In this document: positions 36,861 through 47,107 of the stretch, in pieces | How the letters are laid out: the number at the start of each line of letters is the position of its first letter | Position numbering within the stretch: position 1 is the first letter of the stretch | IMG/VR virus record: IMGVR_UViG_3300044821_000131 | Location: 124,001-188,000 of that record | Reading direction: 5' to 3' (one strand) | DNA length: 64,000 bases | Origin: a virus | Notes under the pieces: model-generated | The model's input: only the letters and a program-made list of their open reading frames with translations | The model's database searches: none | Told to the model about the DNA's origin: nothing | Translations under genes and position numbers: made by a program

Positions 36861-37739
36861 ATGCAAGCACAAGTACAATTGACCAGGTTTCAGGCTGATC
36901 CGGGCGCGCTGCCAGGTCAACGTCAGGGCTATCCGATCACCATACAGGCGTCGGGTACGAATATACCGTCGGAGATTTTTGTGTATCGCGTCGGAAAGCT
37001 TGGCGACGCGTTTCCAGGGGATCAGTTCTCTTGTGTTGCCTCTGTGGTTCAACTGGATGAGATACCAGCTATCAAGGCTGTGACACTCACCCGGGAAGTT
37101 CAGATACCGTTCTATCGTACGTCGCAAATGGAGCTTATCTGTCGCACGGCGGCGGAAGCCGATCAAGTGTGGAACATTGTGCAAGAGGATGTGGCCGCGC
37201 TGGTGGCCAATTATGAATTGGCTTACTGTCTCAAAGGGAACGTGACAGCGACGATTTCCAACGGTACGATAAGCACCAGCACAAATGATATGACACCGCC
37301 CACACGCATTCAACTTGAATACCAACCTGCCGGCACCGCCACCTACGTCAGCAGCGTGCAAGGTATTACGTCTCCCGATATCTCGTTGCCTGGATGGTTA
37401 CCCGTGTCTCAGGCTTTCTCGGGCTGGTCCGTGCCTCCCGGAGCTCTTTTCTTTTACAACATAGCACAGGACGCAAATCTGCAATCCATATGGCCACTTC
37501 CGCAACCATATTCAGGACAGGAGCTTTACCGAAATGGTGTTTTGCTTCCGTATGGCATCGTGTACGTTATCGATCAGAACACGATCTGGTGGTTGAATTT
37601 CGATCCCACGACCATACCGAATTATGCGCGGATCGCGGGTCAGGTCGCAGACGGAAATGCACCTTGGCCGACGGATTATGTCAGTCCGGCGAGTCCGGGT
37701 GCTGTGTCATCGCAGATCATTCTGATGGCTTTCGCATGA
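36861..37739 (+). CDS. tail protein sharing a domain with its neighbour
   Basis: 292 residues from ATG; an in-frame TTG two codons earlier overlaps the previous stop. The C-terminal half (about 190-292) matches the end domain of the preceding protein: FFYNIAQDANLQSIWPLPQP parallels WYYNMNADPNLKALYPAVPI, each followed by a GV/NG turn and a Trp-rich stretch (TIWWLNFDPTT here, TLLWTTFDTDG there). The N-terminal half is beta-rich. Probably another tail appendage part, perhaps interacting with or duplicated from the neighbour. Confidence 0.55.
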   Translation: MQAQVQLTRFQADPGALPGQRQGYPITIQASGTNIPSEIFVYRVGKLGDAFPGDQFSCVASVVQLDEIPAIKAVTLTREVQIPFYRTSQMELICRTAAEADQVWNIVQEDVAALVANYELAYCLKGNVTATISNGTISTSTNDMTPPTRIQLEYQPAGTATYVSSVQGITSPDISLPGWLPVSQAFSGWSVPPGALFFYNIAQDANLQSIWPLPQPYSGQELYRNGVLLPYGIVYVIDQNTIWWLNFDPTTIPNYARIAGQVADGNAPWPTDYVSPASPGAVSSQIILMAFA

Positions 37740-38386
37740 GATACGCAATTCCAGGTTTTCAGACGCCGGATCATCCCAAGCATGACACTCGGGTATTCGC
37801 GAAGGCTGACGGCACGGTACATTTCATGTTCATGGATGATCGTCCGCTGGATGAAAAATTGCCGCCGTTTTTGATTTTCATCAGCATCGAACATGGACGG
37901 GAAATTGAATTGCAGGCGTTCACACAATCCACACGTTTCGTATATCAAAGAAAACACGAGGACCGAGCCAGCAAGTCTTACTGGTTTAAACTTCGCACTG
38001 ATGAGTTGATAATTCTTCCGGGTACCTATCAAGTTCGGTTTGTAGTAAAAGGTGACGAGTGGGTGAAAAAGTCATTGACCGTACGCAATCACCCGGCGTT
38101 GCCTCGCAACCCAAAACCCGGAGTAGGTGTCGGCCATCGCATGGTGTTAAGTTTCGGTGACCCGAAAGTGGTGGTAGTTCAAGGTGACATGCGGCATCAA
38201 GCTGACAACCTGCCGAAGCCTAACAATTTTGCCTACAACATGGGTACTACCTATTTCGGTAGTCCGCCTCCGAATGACTATCAGACGGGCAGTGTGGGTG
38301 ACGCCTATATTCAGATTATTGGAAATGAGTTTATAGCCGAGTGGATAAAGGTTTCAGGTTATGACACAAATACAGGCTGGGAGTAA
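37736..38386 (+). CDS. hypothetical fibre-region protein
   Basis: 216 residues from the ATG overlapping the previous stop (ATGA); the frame is open upstream but the upstream part is a shadow of the preceding gene. A beta-rich N-terminal domain ([20 protein letters not shown], then [18 protein letters not shown]) with many basic residues. Ends in TAATG with the first collagen-like fibre. Perhaps an adaptor or chaperone of the fibre; unrecognised. Confidence 0.5.
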   Translation: MRYAIPGFQTPDHPKHDTRVFAKADGTVHFMFMDDRPLDEKLPPFLIFISIEHGREIELQAFTQSTRFVYQRKHEDRASKSYWFKLRTDELIILPGTYQVRFVVKGDEWVKKSLTVRNHPALPRNPKPGVGVGHRMVLSFGDPKVVVVQGDMRHQADNLPKPNNFAYNMGTTYFGSPPPNDYQTGSVGDAYIQIIGNEFIAEWIKVSGYDTNTGWE

Positions 38387-41300
38387 TGCCGCACATCTAT
38401 CCATCTTCAGAATGGTTTGCAGACCAGTTGCAGTTGCAGACAACCGCTTCCGGCGTTAAACGTGTTTTAGATGTACAGGATGGAGAGCCTGGCCCGACTG
38501 GACCAACCGGTCCTACTGGTCCTGCTGGCGGCCCGACAGGTCCAACTGGTGCCGATTCTACAGTGCCAGGTCCCACGGGACCGACTGGTCCAACTGGATC
38601 TACCGGTCCCACTGGACCGACAGGACCTACAGGACCAACTGGTGCAGCATCTACCGTTGCTGGGCCAACTGGACCTACAGGGGCGCATGGGACAATTAAA
38701 TTTTATGTTACACTTGACCCGGCGTATACTTCAACCGGTCATGCTGGAACAAGCATAGATCAATTTTCGTATGAGGATTTTATAGCATCGGCAAACGCTA
38801 CTGAAAATAATACTTATTTGCTTGCCGGAGAGCGGACCTTAACTGATGCAGATGCTCAGTTCGTTATTAATCCATTTTCTCATATAATTACTGCACAGTA
38901 TCCTTCGACTCCGTGGAGATTAAATTTAACGATATCAACATACAATCCCATAACGGATAGTCCTCTTGAACAGGGGATTATTTTTGCTCCTACTGTGTTG
39001 GTGGGGGTTTTTGCTTTAACTGAAATGTATTTGAGCGCCTTTATTTGTATATTGTGCGACAACATTGACAAGTCAGTAATAATATCCCCGAACATAAATT
39101 TTCAGCCGGGATCACTGTCTTCGTTTTTTCAGTTAGCTGTAACTAATTCAATTATTTCCAGTTCTACCGGCTCTCCGCCTAATGCCTCTTATGGAGGTAT
39201 AACGGCTTCAAATAGTATATTTACTGCGGCCTTTGCTGCTATGTCCGGTCTGATTGATGGCGGGCAAAATACATTCAGTTGGAATGACTCTTCGGTAACT
39301 TATCCCCTTTGGAATGATGGAATTTTAGCTCATTATAATTTATACAGACGCTACGGGGTTGGGTATGTTGGAAGTTGGGCCTGCATAATAGATTCTGGTG
39401 GCGTTGGTCCAACTGGACCTACCGGCCCTACGGGACCGACTGGCGCTTCAGGAGCAGCTTCAACAGTCGCTGGTCCGACTGGACCTACGGGTCCTACAGG
39501 CGCTTCAGGAGCAGCAAGTACGGTTGCTGGCCCTACCGGTCCAACAGGTCCTACAGGCGCATCTGGAGCGGCTAGTACCGTGGCCGGACCGACTGGTCCC
39601 ACCGGACCTACAGGAGCAAGTGGTGCTGCCTCTACTGTTGCTGGACCAACCGGCCCTACGGGACCAACAGGGGCCAGTGGTGCTACTGGCCCGGGATACA
39701 AAGCGACATCGACGTCGTCTCTGGCTGTCGCTACCGGATCTAAGACATTTGTTTCGCAAACTGGGTTAGCGTATTCGGCTGGAGACCGGATGCGCGCTAC
39801 AAGTAGTGGTACGCCTGCCAGTTATATGGAGGGATTGATCTCGTCATATATTACCGGTAGTTTTGTGACGACGGTTGACACGATTGGGGCGACGGGTACG
39901 TTTGCAGATTGGAATATAAATTTATCGGGCAATGTAGGATTGACCGGACCAACCGGCCCAACTGGTCCCACCGGCGTATCCGGCGCAGCGAGTACTGTAG
40001 CGGGACCTACGGGTCCGACTGGGCCGACAGGAGCTACAGGAGCAGCCTCGACTGTAGCAGGCCCTACCGGGCCGACAGGCCCAACAGGTGCGTCAGGAGC
40101 AGCGAGTACTGTGGCGGGTCCGACAGGCCCAACTGGGCCCACAGGTGCGTCAGGAGCAGCCTCGACTGTAGCAGGCCCAACTGGACCTACGGGTCCGACA
40201 GGGGCCAGTGGTGTTGCTTCCACAGTGGCTGGCCCTACCGGGCCGACAGGCCCAACAGGGGCGAGTGGGGCTGCCTCTACGGTCGCGGGTCCGACAGGTC
40301 CGACTGGACCGACAGGAGCAAGTGGAGCCGCGTCAACAGTGGCTGGACCAACTGGTCCTACCGGACCTACCGGTGCGGGTTATAAAGCCACGTCAACATC
40401 GTCACTCGCGGTCGCGACCGGATCCAAGACGTTTGCCTCGCAGACTAACCTTGCATATTCGGCCGGCGATCGGATGCGTGCTACAAGCAGCGGCACACCC
40501 ACCAGCTATATGGAAGGGGTGATCTCATCGTATGGTTCGGGAAATTTTGTGACGACGGTTGACACGATTGGAGCGACCGGTACGTTTGCAGATTGGAATA
40601 TAAATCTGGCTGGTAACGTCGGTTTTACTGGACCAACAGGCCCAACTGGACCAACAGGGGCCAGTGGCGCCGCCTCGACTGTAGCAGGTCCGACTGGACC
40701 TACGGGTCCGACAGGCGCATCCGGTGCAGCAAGCACTGTAGCAGGCCCTACCGGTCCGACAGGCCCAACGGGCGCTTCAGGAGCAGCTTCAACAGTCGCT
40801 GGTCCGACTGGACCTACGGGTCCTACAGGCGCTTCAGGAGCAGCAAGTACGGTTGCTGGCCCTACCGGTCCAACAGGTCCTACAGGGGCCAGTGGTGCTG
40901 CAAGTACCGTGGCTGGTCCAACTGGACCTACGGGTCCGACCGGGGCTAGCGGAGCAACCGGGCCGGGTTATAAAGCCACATCAACTTCGTCGTTAGCAGT
41001 CGCAACCGGGTCCAAGACATTTGCTTCGCAGACGAACCTTGCATATTCAGCTGGAGATCGGATGCGTGCTACAAGTAGCGGCACACCCGCCAGCTATATG
41101 GAAGGGGTGATCTCGTCATACATTACAGGCAGTTTTGTAACGACGGTAGACACGATTGGGGCTACAGGCACGTTTGCAGATTGGAATATAAATTTAGCGG
41201 GCAATGTAGGATTAACCGGACCTACAGGTCCGACTGGACCGACTGGTCCCACCGGCGTATCCGGCGCAGCGAGTACTGTAGCGGGACCTACGGGTCCGAC

Positions 41301-41835
41301 TGGGCCGACAGGAGCTACAGGAGCAGCCTCGACTGTAGCAGGCCCTACCGGGCCGACAGGCCCAACCGGGGCGAGTGGGGCTGCTTCCACCGTGGCTGGA
41401 CCAACTGGACCTACAGGTCCGACAGGCGCGTCAGGAGCAGCGAGTACTGTAGCGGGTCCGACAGGTCCGACAGGCCCAACGGGCGCTTCTGGTGCTGCAA
41501 GTACGGTTGCCGGACCAACCGGCCCTACGGGACCAACAGGTGCTTCTGGTGCTGCTTCAACAGTTGCTGGCCCTACCGGTCCGACAGGCCCAACGGGCGC
41601 TTCTGGTGCTGCAAGTACCGTGGCTGGCCCTACCGGGCCGACAGGTGCGTCAGGAGCAGCGAGTACTGTGGCGGGTCCGACAGGCCCAACTGGGCCGACA
41701 GGTGCGTCAGGAGCAGCAAGTACTGTTGCTGGACCAACTGGTCCTACCGGACCTACCGGTGCAACAGGGCCGACCGGCCCCGGCGGCGGCGCATCTTCAA
41801 ACTCAATGGCATATCCTTGGTTTTTAGACTTATGA
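38386..41835 (+). CDS. collagen-like tail fibre 1
   Basis: 1149 residues. A short leader (1-32) is followed by Gly-Pro-Thr collagen triplets (33-102), a globular beta domain (103-339), and then long GPT tracts broken three times by a near-identical 82-residue module ([19 protein letters not shown]...). The end is a short non-collagen tail ([13 protein letters not shown]). GPT repeats form trimeric collagen rods in phage fibres and bacterial spore filaments, and the Thr residues are frequent O-glycosylation sites in the latter (established for BclA-type proteins). The globular region is AT-rich and uses codons unlike the neighbours, suggesting transfer. It probably binds the host surface. Confidence 0.8.
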   Translation: MPHIYPSSEWFADQLQLQTTASGVKRVLDVQDGEPGPTGPTGPTGPAGGPTGPTGADSTVPGPTGPTGPTGSTGPTGPTGPTGPTGAASTVAGPTGPTGAHGTIKFYVTLDPAYTSTGHAGTSIDQFSYEDFIASANATENNTYLLAGERTLTDADAQFVINPFSHIITAQYPSTPWRLNLTISTYNPITDSPLEQGIIFAPTVLVGVFALTEMYLSAFICILCDNIDKSVIISPNINFQPGSLSSFFQLAVTNSIISSSTGSPPNASYGGITASNSIFTAAFAAMSGLIDGGQNTFSWNDSSVTYPLWNDGILAHYNLYRRYGVGYVGSWACIIDSGGVGPTGPTGPTGPTGASGAASTVAGPTGPTGPTGASGAASTVAGPTGPTGPTGASGAASTVAGPTGPTGPTGASGAASTVAGPTGPTGPTGASGATGPGYKATSTSSLAVATGSKTFVSQTGLAYSAGDRMRATSSGTPASYMEGLISSYITGSFVTTVDTIGATGTFADWNINLSGNVGLTGPTGPTGPTGVSGAASTVAGPTGPTGPTGATGAASTVAGPTGPTGPTGASGAASTVAGPTGPTGPTGASGAASTVAGPTGPTGPTGASGVASTVAGPTGPTGPTGASGAASTVAGPTGPTGPTGASGAASTVAGPTGPTGPTGAGYKATSTSSLAVATGSKTFASQTNLAYSAGDRMRATSSGTPTSYMEGVISSYGSGNFVTTVDTIGATGTFADWNINLAGNVGFTGPTGPTGPTGASGAASTVAGPTGPTGPTGASGAASTVAGPTGPTGPTGASGAASTVAGPTGPTGPTGASGAASTVAGPTGPTGPTGASGAASTVAGPTGPTGPTGASGATGPGYKATSTSSLAVATGSKTFASQTNLAYSAGDRMRATSSGTPASYMEGVISSYITGSFVTTVDTIGATGTFADWNINLAGNVGLTGPTGPTGPTGPTGVSGAASTVAGPTGPTGPTGATGAASTVAGPTGPTGPTGASGAASTVAGPTGPTGPTGASGAASTVAGPTGPTGPTGASGAASTVAGPTGPTGPTGASGAASTVAGPTGPTGPTGASGAASTVAGPTGPTGASGAASTVAGPTGPTGPTGASGAASTVAGPTGPTGPTGATGPTGPGGGASSNSMAYPWFLDL
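39694..39939 (+). repeat. 82-codon fibre module, copy 1
   Basis: 246 bases encoding a beta-type module from GYKATSTSS to ISGN-type end (NINLSGNVG). Copies 2 and 3 have exactly the same length and differ at a few residues only. Confidence 0.75.
40378..40623 (+). repeat. 82-codon fibre module, copy 2
   Basis: 246 bases. Protein nearly identical to copy 1 with changes such as SYITGSF to SYGSGNF; many third-position differences from copy 1. Confidence 0.75.
40966..41211 (+). repeat. 82-codon fibre module, copy 3
   Basis: 246 bases. Combines residues of copies 1 and 2 (SYITGSF as in copy 1, [10 protein letters not shown] as in copy 2), which suggests exchange between copies. Confidence 0.75.
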
Positions 41836-44800
41836 CAATCATACTCGACACAACCTCAAAATACATAGACGTGGTAATGACCGCACCGCCGGCCACGACC
41901 AACCCGTCGTTCTTCTCCAGCTACGCCGACAACAACGGCACGACTTTTACGGAAGGAGGCAACGATGGTGTGCTCAATGGAACTACGCTGGTAACACTGG
42001 TTGCCGCACCGGCATCGAGCACGCGCCGGACGGTAAAGAAGCTTGGAATTTATAATGCTGATACCGCGCCCGTCACAATTACAGTTGCAATAAATGACTC
42101 AGCCACTCGTCGTATTTTTGCCAAGGTTACGCTGCAACAAAATGAAACGTGGTTGGGTGATGTGCAGATGGACGCGAATGGAAACGTGAAGGGGATTGGA
42201 CCTACTGGCCCTACTGGACCAACTGGTCCAACTGGACCAACTGGTCCTACAGGAGGCACGGGTGCAGTTTCAACGGTCGCGGGTCCGACTGGTCCTACTG
42301 GTCCGACAGGTCCCACTGGTGCTGCTAGTACCGTGGCGGGACCTACTGGTCCAACTGGACCTACAGGTCCCACTGGTGCTGCTTCTACTGTTGCGGGTCC
42401 GACTGGTCCTACTGGTCCGACAGGCCCAACTGGAGCAGCAAGTACCGTAGCAGGTCCGACTGGTCCAACCGGACCTACTGGTGCAGCTAGTACCGTAGCC
42501 GGCCCAACTGGTCCGACGGGAGCCACTGGACCTACCGGGCCGACTGGATCAGCCGCAGTCGTAACTGTACAGGTCATTGCCACAGCGGGAAGTACGACCA
42601 CGCTAACATCTGGAAGTCCTTATCAAACAGATTTTACGGGGACGCTTAATCAGACTTGTGTTTTACCGAATGCTACGACTTTATCAGTGGGGCAGCGTTA
42701 CCAAGTAAACAACAATTCTACTGGACTGATTACAGTACAGGTAAATGGTGGAACATTCTTGGCAACCATAGCTACTGGAATGTCATGGCTAGTTACATTG
42801 TTGACCAATGGTACTACTGCTGGTACGTGGGATTTTGATTGGATAGGTAACGTCCAAGGACGCGGGACTCAAAGTATAGCCACTTCCGGTGGGAGCACAC
42901 AATTGACAGCGACGAGTCATAGACAGCTTATCTTAACGGGTACGGCTACGCATACCATAATACTTCCCGATTGTACTACGCTACCTTTCACGGATTGGTC
43001 TTTTGAAATAGACAATCAATCTCCGCTAACCATTGCTGTGCAGTATTTTGGAGGGGCGGCACTAACGCTTATTACGGGCTACGGGCAGTTAATTTTAAGC
43101 TGTAACTCTATCGCCACACAAGCAGGCACTTGGCAATATCAGACGGACCAGCAGATTTCGGCGGATATTCCGCCAACGCCACAGGTTCTCAACGGACTGG
43201 ATGTTTGGGGGCATAGTTGGCTGGAGAATCCTTTAACGTCACCAACATTTTCAAGCTTGGGCACGAATAGTAACGAATTGTTTGGGCGCATATTTGCAAC
43301 ATCGTGTGGTATCCCAGCATCAAGATATATTCAGCACGCCCGTACAGGAGCCATGCTGGTGGGTGGAACTCGGGCCGCGACAACTGGCGGCGGTAATTTT
43401 GCAAAGATGTTGAACGAACTTGTACGTTCAAGGCAAACTCCGCCGTACGTTCGATCAGGAAATGCGCATCTTATTTGTTGGGGCATTAACGACATTGGGA
43501 ATAACACGGCGGCGAATCAGGCCAATCTCAGAGTTAGCGCGCAGAACATCTTAACGGTGCTAATTTCCAAGGCACGTTCGGCAGCGATCTATAACGCCAA
43601 CCCGACGGGAGCAAACCTTGCATTCGGTGCCAACTGGGTGGCCGCAACTGGTGCCAACGATTTTACGTCGGGCTTCGCCCGTCAATGCACGGTGGTAGAT
43701 TCCGCCGGATCGTCTACTATCACGTTTACAATCCCCATCGGCTATCAAGGCGAACCGATTTGTTTCTGCTTGGGCACGCTTTCAGGCGGATCAATCGTGG
43801 TTACTTGGGGCGGTGGTGCTGGTATTACTGGCACCACAACCTTGAGCGGTATTGGTTTGGCAGCAAACGGCGTCATTCTCAAGAGGATCACAACTCTGAC
43901 CAAGGCGAACGCCGGTCAAACCATAACCTGCGCGGTGACGACCATATCCGCTTCGACGGCCTATTTTGACGGGGTATGGATTGAGGCGTTCAAGGCTGTG
44001 CCTATCTTAGTGTGTAACTGTCCTCGCCTGCCGGAGCATTTAATTACTTGGGCGAGCGGAGCAGGCGTCACTACGGGTGTCAACACCAGTTTTACCGACG
44101 CTAACGTGCAATTCTCAAACACGGGCGGTTGGTATGACGTAGGAGCCACCCTAAACGAAACCGATGCGCAAGGCGCGTTTACTGGAGCGACAAATACCAT
44201 CTCATCCGTCACCAATGCAACCACGGTTGTACTGGGTACGAATGCGGCGGCGGCAAAAACAAATATCCAATACACAATCCAACGTCGAATTCGAGGTTAC
44301 TCCTCAAGTCTATATTGGACAACGAATACCAATTTCACCAGCGCGACGAATCTTAGCCATGCGGCGGCGGATACGGACATCACGAATTGGAACTCGATGA
44401 TAGCAACTGTCGTGGCTCAGTTCGACTCAATGGTTCAAGTTGTTGATCTGGATGCGGCTATTGGAGCAGACGCCACCGTGCCTTCAAACGTTTACACATG
44501 GTTCTCCATGGATGGAGGTCATCTCAACGCACTTGGGCACATGCGCTGCGCTCAAGCGGTTATGCTGGCTGCGATTAACTTGATTGCGCCAACAACCGAT
44601 CCGCAACCATTCGCGAACCTTCAAGAGCAGTCTGTTCCGGTTTATGAGCCGGCAGAGTACCGGCGCGTGATTCGTACGGGCCAGATTTACCTGCCTGATG
44701 GAGCAATCCTTGGTCCGGTGGCAAATTTATACACAGCCGTTCTGGGAGATTGTTTTGCATTTCCGTTTTTTGTGACGGAAGCCGCAGAGTTTTGGACAAC

Positions 44801-45263
44801 CGTGTTCATGGATCAGTCAAACGCTGGAACCTCGCAAATGCGTGTAGCGGTATATGATGATGTGGGCGGTGGAAATGGGCCGCTGGGTTACCCTAGTTGC
44901 GTTCTCATCGACACAGGAGTCGTGGCCATGAACGGTTCGGCGTCGGTAACAAATATAGCCCCGGCTGGAATAGCTCGAACGATCTATCCGGGACTGAACT
45001 GGCTGGTAATCAAATGCGACGTGTTGGGTACAGCATCCACGTTTTACACCATGTTCGGCACTTCTCTACAATTACCGGGATGGAACGGAGCACACTTGGG
45101 CACATCCACAAACTTTCTTCAGCCCATAGCCTACAAGGTAACGGGCGTGGCCGCGGGTGCATTTCCGGGCGTGTTCCCGACTGGCGGATTACTTGTTGGT
45201 TGTAACGTGGGCGCAACTGGCCAGTTTGCTCCCGTTGTAGGCGTAACCCGGACTATTCAATAA
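41832..45263 (+). CDS. collagen-like tail fibre 2 with SGNH esterase domain
   Basis: 1143 residues from the ATG overlapping the stop of fibre 1 (ATGA); the frame is open upstream only as a shadow of the collagen array. N-terminal beta domain (1-122), GPT collagen (123-239), two similar beta modules (about 240-450), then an SGNH/GDSL hydrolase. Seen residues: nucleophile S462 in VWGHSW, N553 in CWGINDIGN (block III GxND), and D894/H897 in [10 protein letters not shown] (block V DxxH). A beta-sandwich-like insert (about 590-710) lies between blocks. The C-terminus (about 930-1143) is another beta domain. Known of the family: sugar-acetyl esterases; here probably removes acetyl groups from host capsule or O-antigen. 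Confidence 0.8.
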   Translation: MTIILDTTSKYIDVVMTAPPATTNPSFFSSYADNNGTTFTEGGNDGVLNGTTLVTLVAAPASSTRRTVKKLGIYNADTAPVTITVAINDSATRRIFAKVTLQQNETWLGDVQMDANGNVKGIGPTGPTGPTGPTGPTGPTGGTGAVSTVAGPTGPTGPTGPTGAASTVAGPTGPTGPTGPTGAASTVAGPTGPTGPTGPTGAASTVAGPTGPTGPTGAASTVAGPTGPTGATGPTGPTGSAAVVTVQVIATAGSTTTLTSGSPYQTDFTGTLNQTCVLPNATTLSVGQRYQVNNNSTGLITVQVNGGTFLATIATGMSWLVTLLTNGTTAGTWDFDWIGNVQGRGTQSIATSGGSTQLTATSHRQLILTGTATHTIILPDCTTLPFTDWSFEIDNQSPLTIAVQYFGGAALTLITGYGQLILSCNSIATQAGTWQYQTDQQISADIPPTPQVLNGLDVWGHSWLENPLTSPTFSSLGTNSNELFGRIFATSCGIPASRYIQHARTGAMLVGGTRAATTGGGNFAKMLNELVRSRQTPPYVRSGNAHLICWGINDIGNNTAANQANLRVSAQNILTVLISKARSAAIYNANPTGANLAFGANWVAATGANDFTSGFARQCTVVDSAGSSTITFTIPIGYQGEPICFCLGTLSGGSIVVTWGGGAGITGTTTLSGIGLAANGVILKRITTLTKANAGQTITCAVTTISASTAYFDGVWIEAFKAVPILVCNCPRLPEHLITWASGAGVTTGVNTSFTDANVQFSNTGGWYDVGATLNETDAQGAFTGATNTISSVTNATTVVLGTNAAAAKTNIQYTIQRRIRGYSSSLYWTTNTNFTSATNLSHAAADTDITNWNSMIATVVAQFDSMVQVVDLDAAIGADATVPSNVYTWFSMDGGHLNALGHMRCAQAVMLAAINLIAPTTDPQPFANLQEQSVPVYEPAEYRRVIRTGQIYLPDGAILGPVANLYTAVLGDCFAFPFFVTEAAEFWTTVFMDQSNAGTSQMRVAVYDDVGGGNGPLGYPSCVLIDTGVVAMNGSASVTNIAPAGIARTIYPGLNWLVIKCDVLGTASTFYTMFGTSLQLPGWNGAHLGTSTNFLQPIAYKVTGVAAGAFPGVFPTGGLLVGCNVGATGQFAPVVGVTRTIQ
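42198..42548 (+). repeat. Gly-Pro-Thr collagen-like repeat of fibre 2
   Basis: Continuous GPT triplets with the same GAAST-VAG spacer as fibre 1, shorter and without inserted modules. Shared units with fibre 1 make recombination between the two genes possible. Confidence 0.75.
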
Positions 45264-45267
45264 TAAC

Positions 45268-45296
45268 TTGACAGTTCTTACACCATACAATAGAAC
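45268..45296 (+). promoter_or_regulatory. possible promoter before the methyltransferase
   Basis: A perfect TTGACA (45268-45273), 17 bases, then TAGAAC (45291-45296). The start point would fall on or next to the ATG at 45303, which also lacks a ribosome site, so the transcript would be nearly leaderless. Weak -10; treat as a candidate. Confidence 0.3.
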
Positions 45297-45302
45297 CAAA
45301 CC

Positions 45303-46010
45303 ATGTCTACGACCAACGATCTTATTCGCACAAAAATGGGTTTTTATGTCCTGCAAAACGATACACATTTATCGCGCTGGATCGAAAATTCAAATCAGTT
45401 GGTGATCCCTTACAACGTGGCGGAGATCGCCAGTTACGCGCACGTTATTCCTGAAGGTGGTGTGGTAATAAACGCTGGTGCCTGTCTGGGAGATCACACC
45501 GCGGCCTATGCCCATATCGTGGGCAGCCAAGGGCATGTATACGCTTTTGAGCCTCGTCCTGATACCTTTGCAGCCCTCGAAAAGAACATGAGCGTGTTCA
45601 AAAACGTACACGTGCTCAATTGTGCACTGTCCGATACCAACGGTACTGTAAATCTAGTGTTGGACCCTAACGTAGGCGCGTCTTACACTACGTCTGCGGA
45701 GGGTGACGTGAAAATAGAGCCAGCAAAGCTGGACGACTTGTTCCTGACTACATTTACACGTTGCGATTTTATCCACTTGGATGCCGAAGGCTATGAACCG
45801 AGGATACTCTTAGGAGCACAAGAGTTGATCCGGAAATTCCGACCGGCATTGGTCCTTGAACTGTGCGACCACCATCTCAAACGCGCGGGATCGTCCGAAA
45901 CAGAGCTTCTAAGCTTACTGAAAAAATGGGGATACATTGTATTCCCGATTCCCGGTCAGGTGTGTCCTGAGCAACGCGACGTTTTGGCGCTTCCGAGGAT
46001 GGCCCAATGA
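45303..46010 (+). CDS. FkbM-type SAM-dependent methyltransferase
   Basis: 235 residues. SAM-binding motif I is VVINAGACLGDHT (54-66), the acidic ribose-binding strand is VYAFEPRPDTF (79-89), and the FkbM signature DFIHLDAEGYEPRILLGA lies at 155-172, followed by PALVLELCD. FkbM enzymes O-methylate sugars or other hydroxyl groups. The gene lies 39 bases after fibre 2 and overlaps a glycosyltransferase by four bases (ATGA), so the likely target is a sugar attached to phage fibres or to host surface glycan. Full length for the family; no signal peptide. Confidence 0.8.
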   Translation: MSTTNDLIRTKMGFYVLQNDTHLSRWIENSNQLVIPYNVAEIASYAHVIPEGGVVINAGACLGDHTAAYAHIVGSQGHVYAFEPRPDTFAALEKNMSVFKNVHVLNCALSDTNGTVNLVLDPNVGASYTTSAEGDVKIEPAKLDDLFLTTFTRCDFIHLDAEGYEPRILLGAQELIRKFRPALVLELCDHHLKRAGSSETELLSLLKKWGYIVFPIPGQVCPEQRDVLALPRMAQ

Positions 46011-47107
46011 GACTGCACCTGCTGGCGCTTCCGAATGTTCAGACGACAAAAGCTTATTCGTTGGATGGGTTCTGTGTCGCCACCATACGCTTTGCCAAGA
46101 TGATGAAAGATATTGGTCACACGGTTATCCTCTACGCTTCGGAAGAAAATGAGGCACCGTGTGATGAACTGGTTACTGTGATCACCAAGGCTGAACAGAA
46201 GGCGCTGAGTCGTGGAGAGTATCAATACGAGGCCATGAATGAGAACTACCCGCTGTGGTCCGTGGCAAACCCACGTATCATCGAAGCAATCAGGGAGCGT
46301 AAACAGCCGCGAGATTTGCTTCTCACAATCGGCGGTGCCTCCCAAAAGGTCATAGCCGATGCCCATCCCGACTTGCCCTGTGTTGAATATTCGATCGGAT
46401 ACATTGCAAGTTTCGCGCCTTACCGCATCTACGAGAGCTGCGCCTGGCAACACTGGTCACACGGACAGCAGCAGAATCAGTTCGGAAGATTCTTCGACGA
46501 AGTCATACCCTATTTTTTCGACGAGCAAGAATTTATACCCCGGGTGAACAAGGAGAATTTCACACTGTATGTGGGTCGGCTGACTCAAAATAAAGGACTT
46601 ACCATCGCCTGTCGCGCGGCGAAACTAGCCGGAGTGCCACTGAAGGTTATAGGGCATGGAGATCCTGCCTTGGTGACGGATGGCGCCGAATATCTGGGAG
46701 TCTTGCCAGACGCGGAACGAAACGATTGGATGTCCCGAGCTTCGTCTGTATTGTGCCCTACTCTGTATTTAGAACCCTTCGGCGCGGTCGCAGTTGAGGC
46801 ACAGCTTTCTGGAACTCCGGTAATAAGCACCAACTTTGGTGGCTTCACGGAGACTGTCGAGCATGGCAAGACCGGATTTCGTTGCGCCTATTTGGGGCAG
46901 TTCGCACAGGCTTTAAAAGAGGTGTACAGCTTGGATCCAAACTACATACGACAACGCGCGGTGGAAAAATATTCCATGCACCGATTGAAGTACTCCTACG
47001 AACGTTACTTCGACAAGCTGTCGATGCTCTGGGATAAGGGCTGGGATACCACTTCAGTCAACGTGTCAGATTTCGCACCGTCGCCGATCGGTAGCGCGCA
47101 ACCGTAG
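46007..47107 (+). CDS. GT4-type glycosyltransferase
   Basis: 366 residues, Rossmann-type N-terminal half and a C-terminal nucleotide-sugar half. Motifs seen: LYVGRLTQNKG (187-197) and the GT4 E-x7-E site EPFGAVAVEAQ (E256 and E264) followed by SGTPVISTNFGGFTE. Retaining glycosyltransferases of this type transfer sugars from nucleotide donors. Translationally coupled to the FkbM gene and directly behind two Thr-rich collagen fibres. The likely job is sugar addition to fibre threonines (inference); modification of host glycans is the alternative. Its 3' end overlaps the opposite-strand gene by 103 bases. Confidence 0.8.
   Translation: MRLHLLALPNVQTTKAYSLDGFCVATIRFAKMMKDIGHTVILYASEENEAPCDELVTVITKAEQKALSRGEYQYEAMNENYPLWSVANPRIIEAIRERKQPRDLLLTIGGASQKVIADAHPDLPCVEYSIGYIASFAPYRIYESCAWQHWSHGQQQNQFGRFFDEVIPYFFDEQEFIPRVNKENFTLYVGRLTQNKGLTIACRAAKLAGVPLKVIGHGDPALVTDGAEYLGVLPDAERNDWMSRASSVLCPTLYLEPFGAVAVEAQLSGTPVISTNFGGFTETVEHGKTGFRCAYLGQFAQALKEVYSLDPNYIRQRAVEKYSMHRLKYSYERYFDKLSMLWDKGWDTTSVNVSDFAPSPIGSAQP

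Larger units (their letters stand above)
38482..41790 (+). repeat. Gly-Pro-Thr collagen-like tandem repeat
   Basis: Nine-base units coding Gly-Pro-Thr, grouped in longer blocks with the spacer [10 protein letters not shown]. Interrupted by a globular segment (38692-39405) and three modules. Synonymous variation among units shows that the array is not freshly expanded throughout, although some blocks repeat almost base for base. Confidence 0.8.

Noticed and set aside
37394-37735. Upstream extension of the gene at 37736
   Set aside because: It lies entirely inside the preceding gene, is Arg/Ser-rich, and the ATGA overlap gives a natural start.
39694-41211. Near-identical modules as template and variable repeats of a diversity-generating retroelement
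   Set aside because: No reverse transcriptase is visible and differences are not confined to adenine positions.
38482-42548. Regular short repeats that could be mistaken for a CRISPR array
   Set aside because: The units are nine-base coding repeats in one frame with no unique spacers or leader, and no cas genes are near.
39351-42601. Several long opposite-strand frames rich in Val-Gly-Pro through the collagen arrays
   Set aside because: They are the mirror reading of GPT codons and show only repeat composition; the plus-strand fibres account for all the bases.
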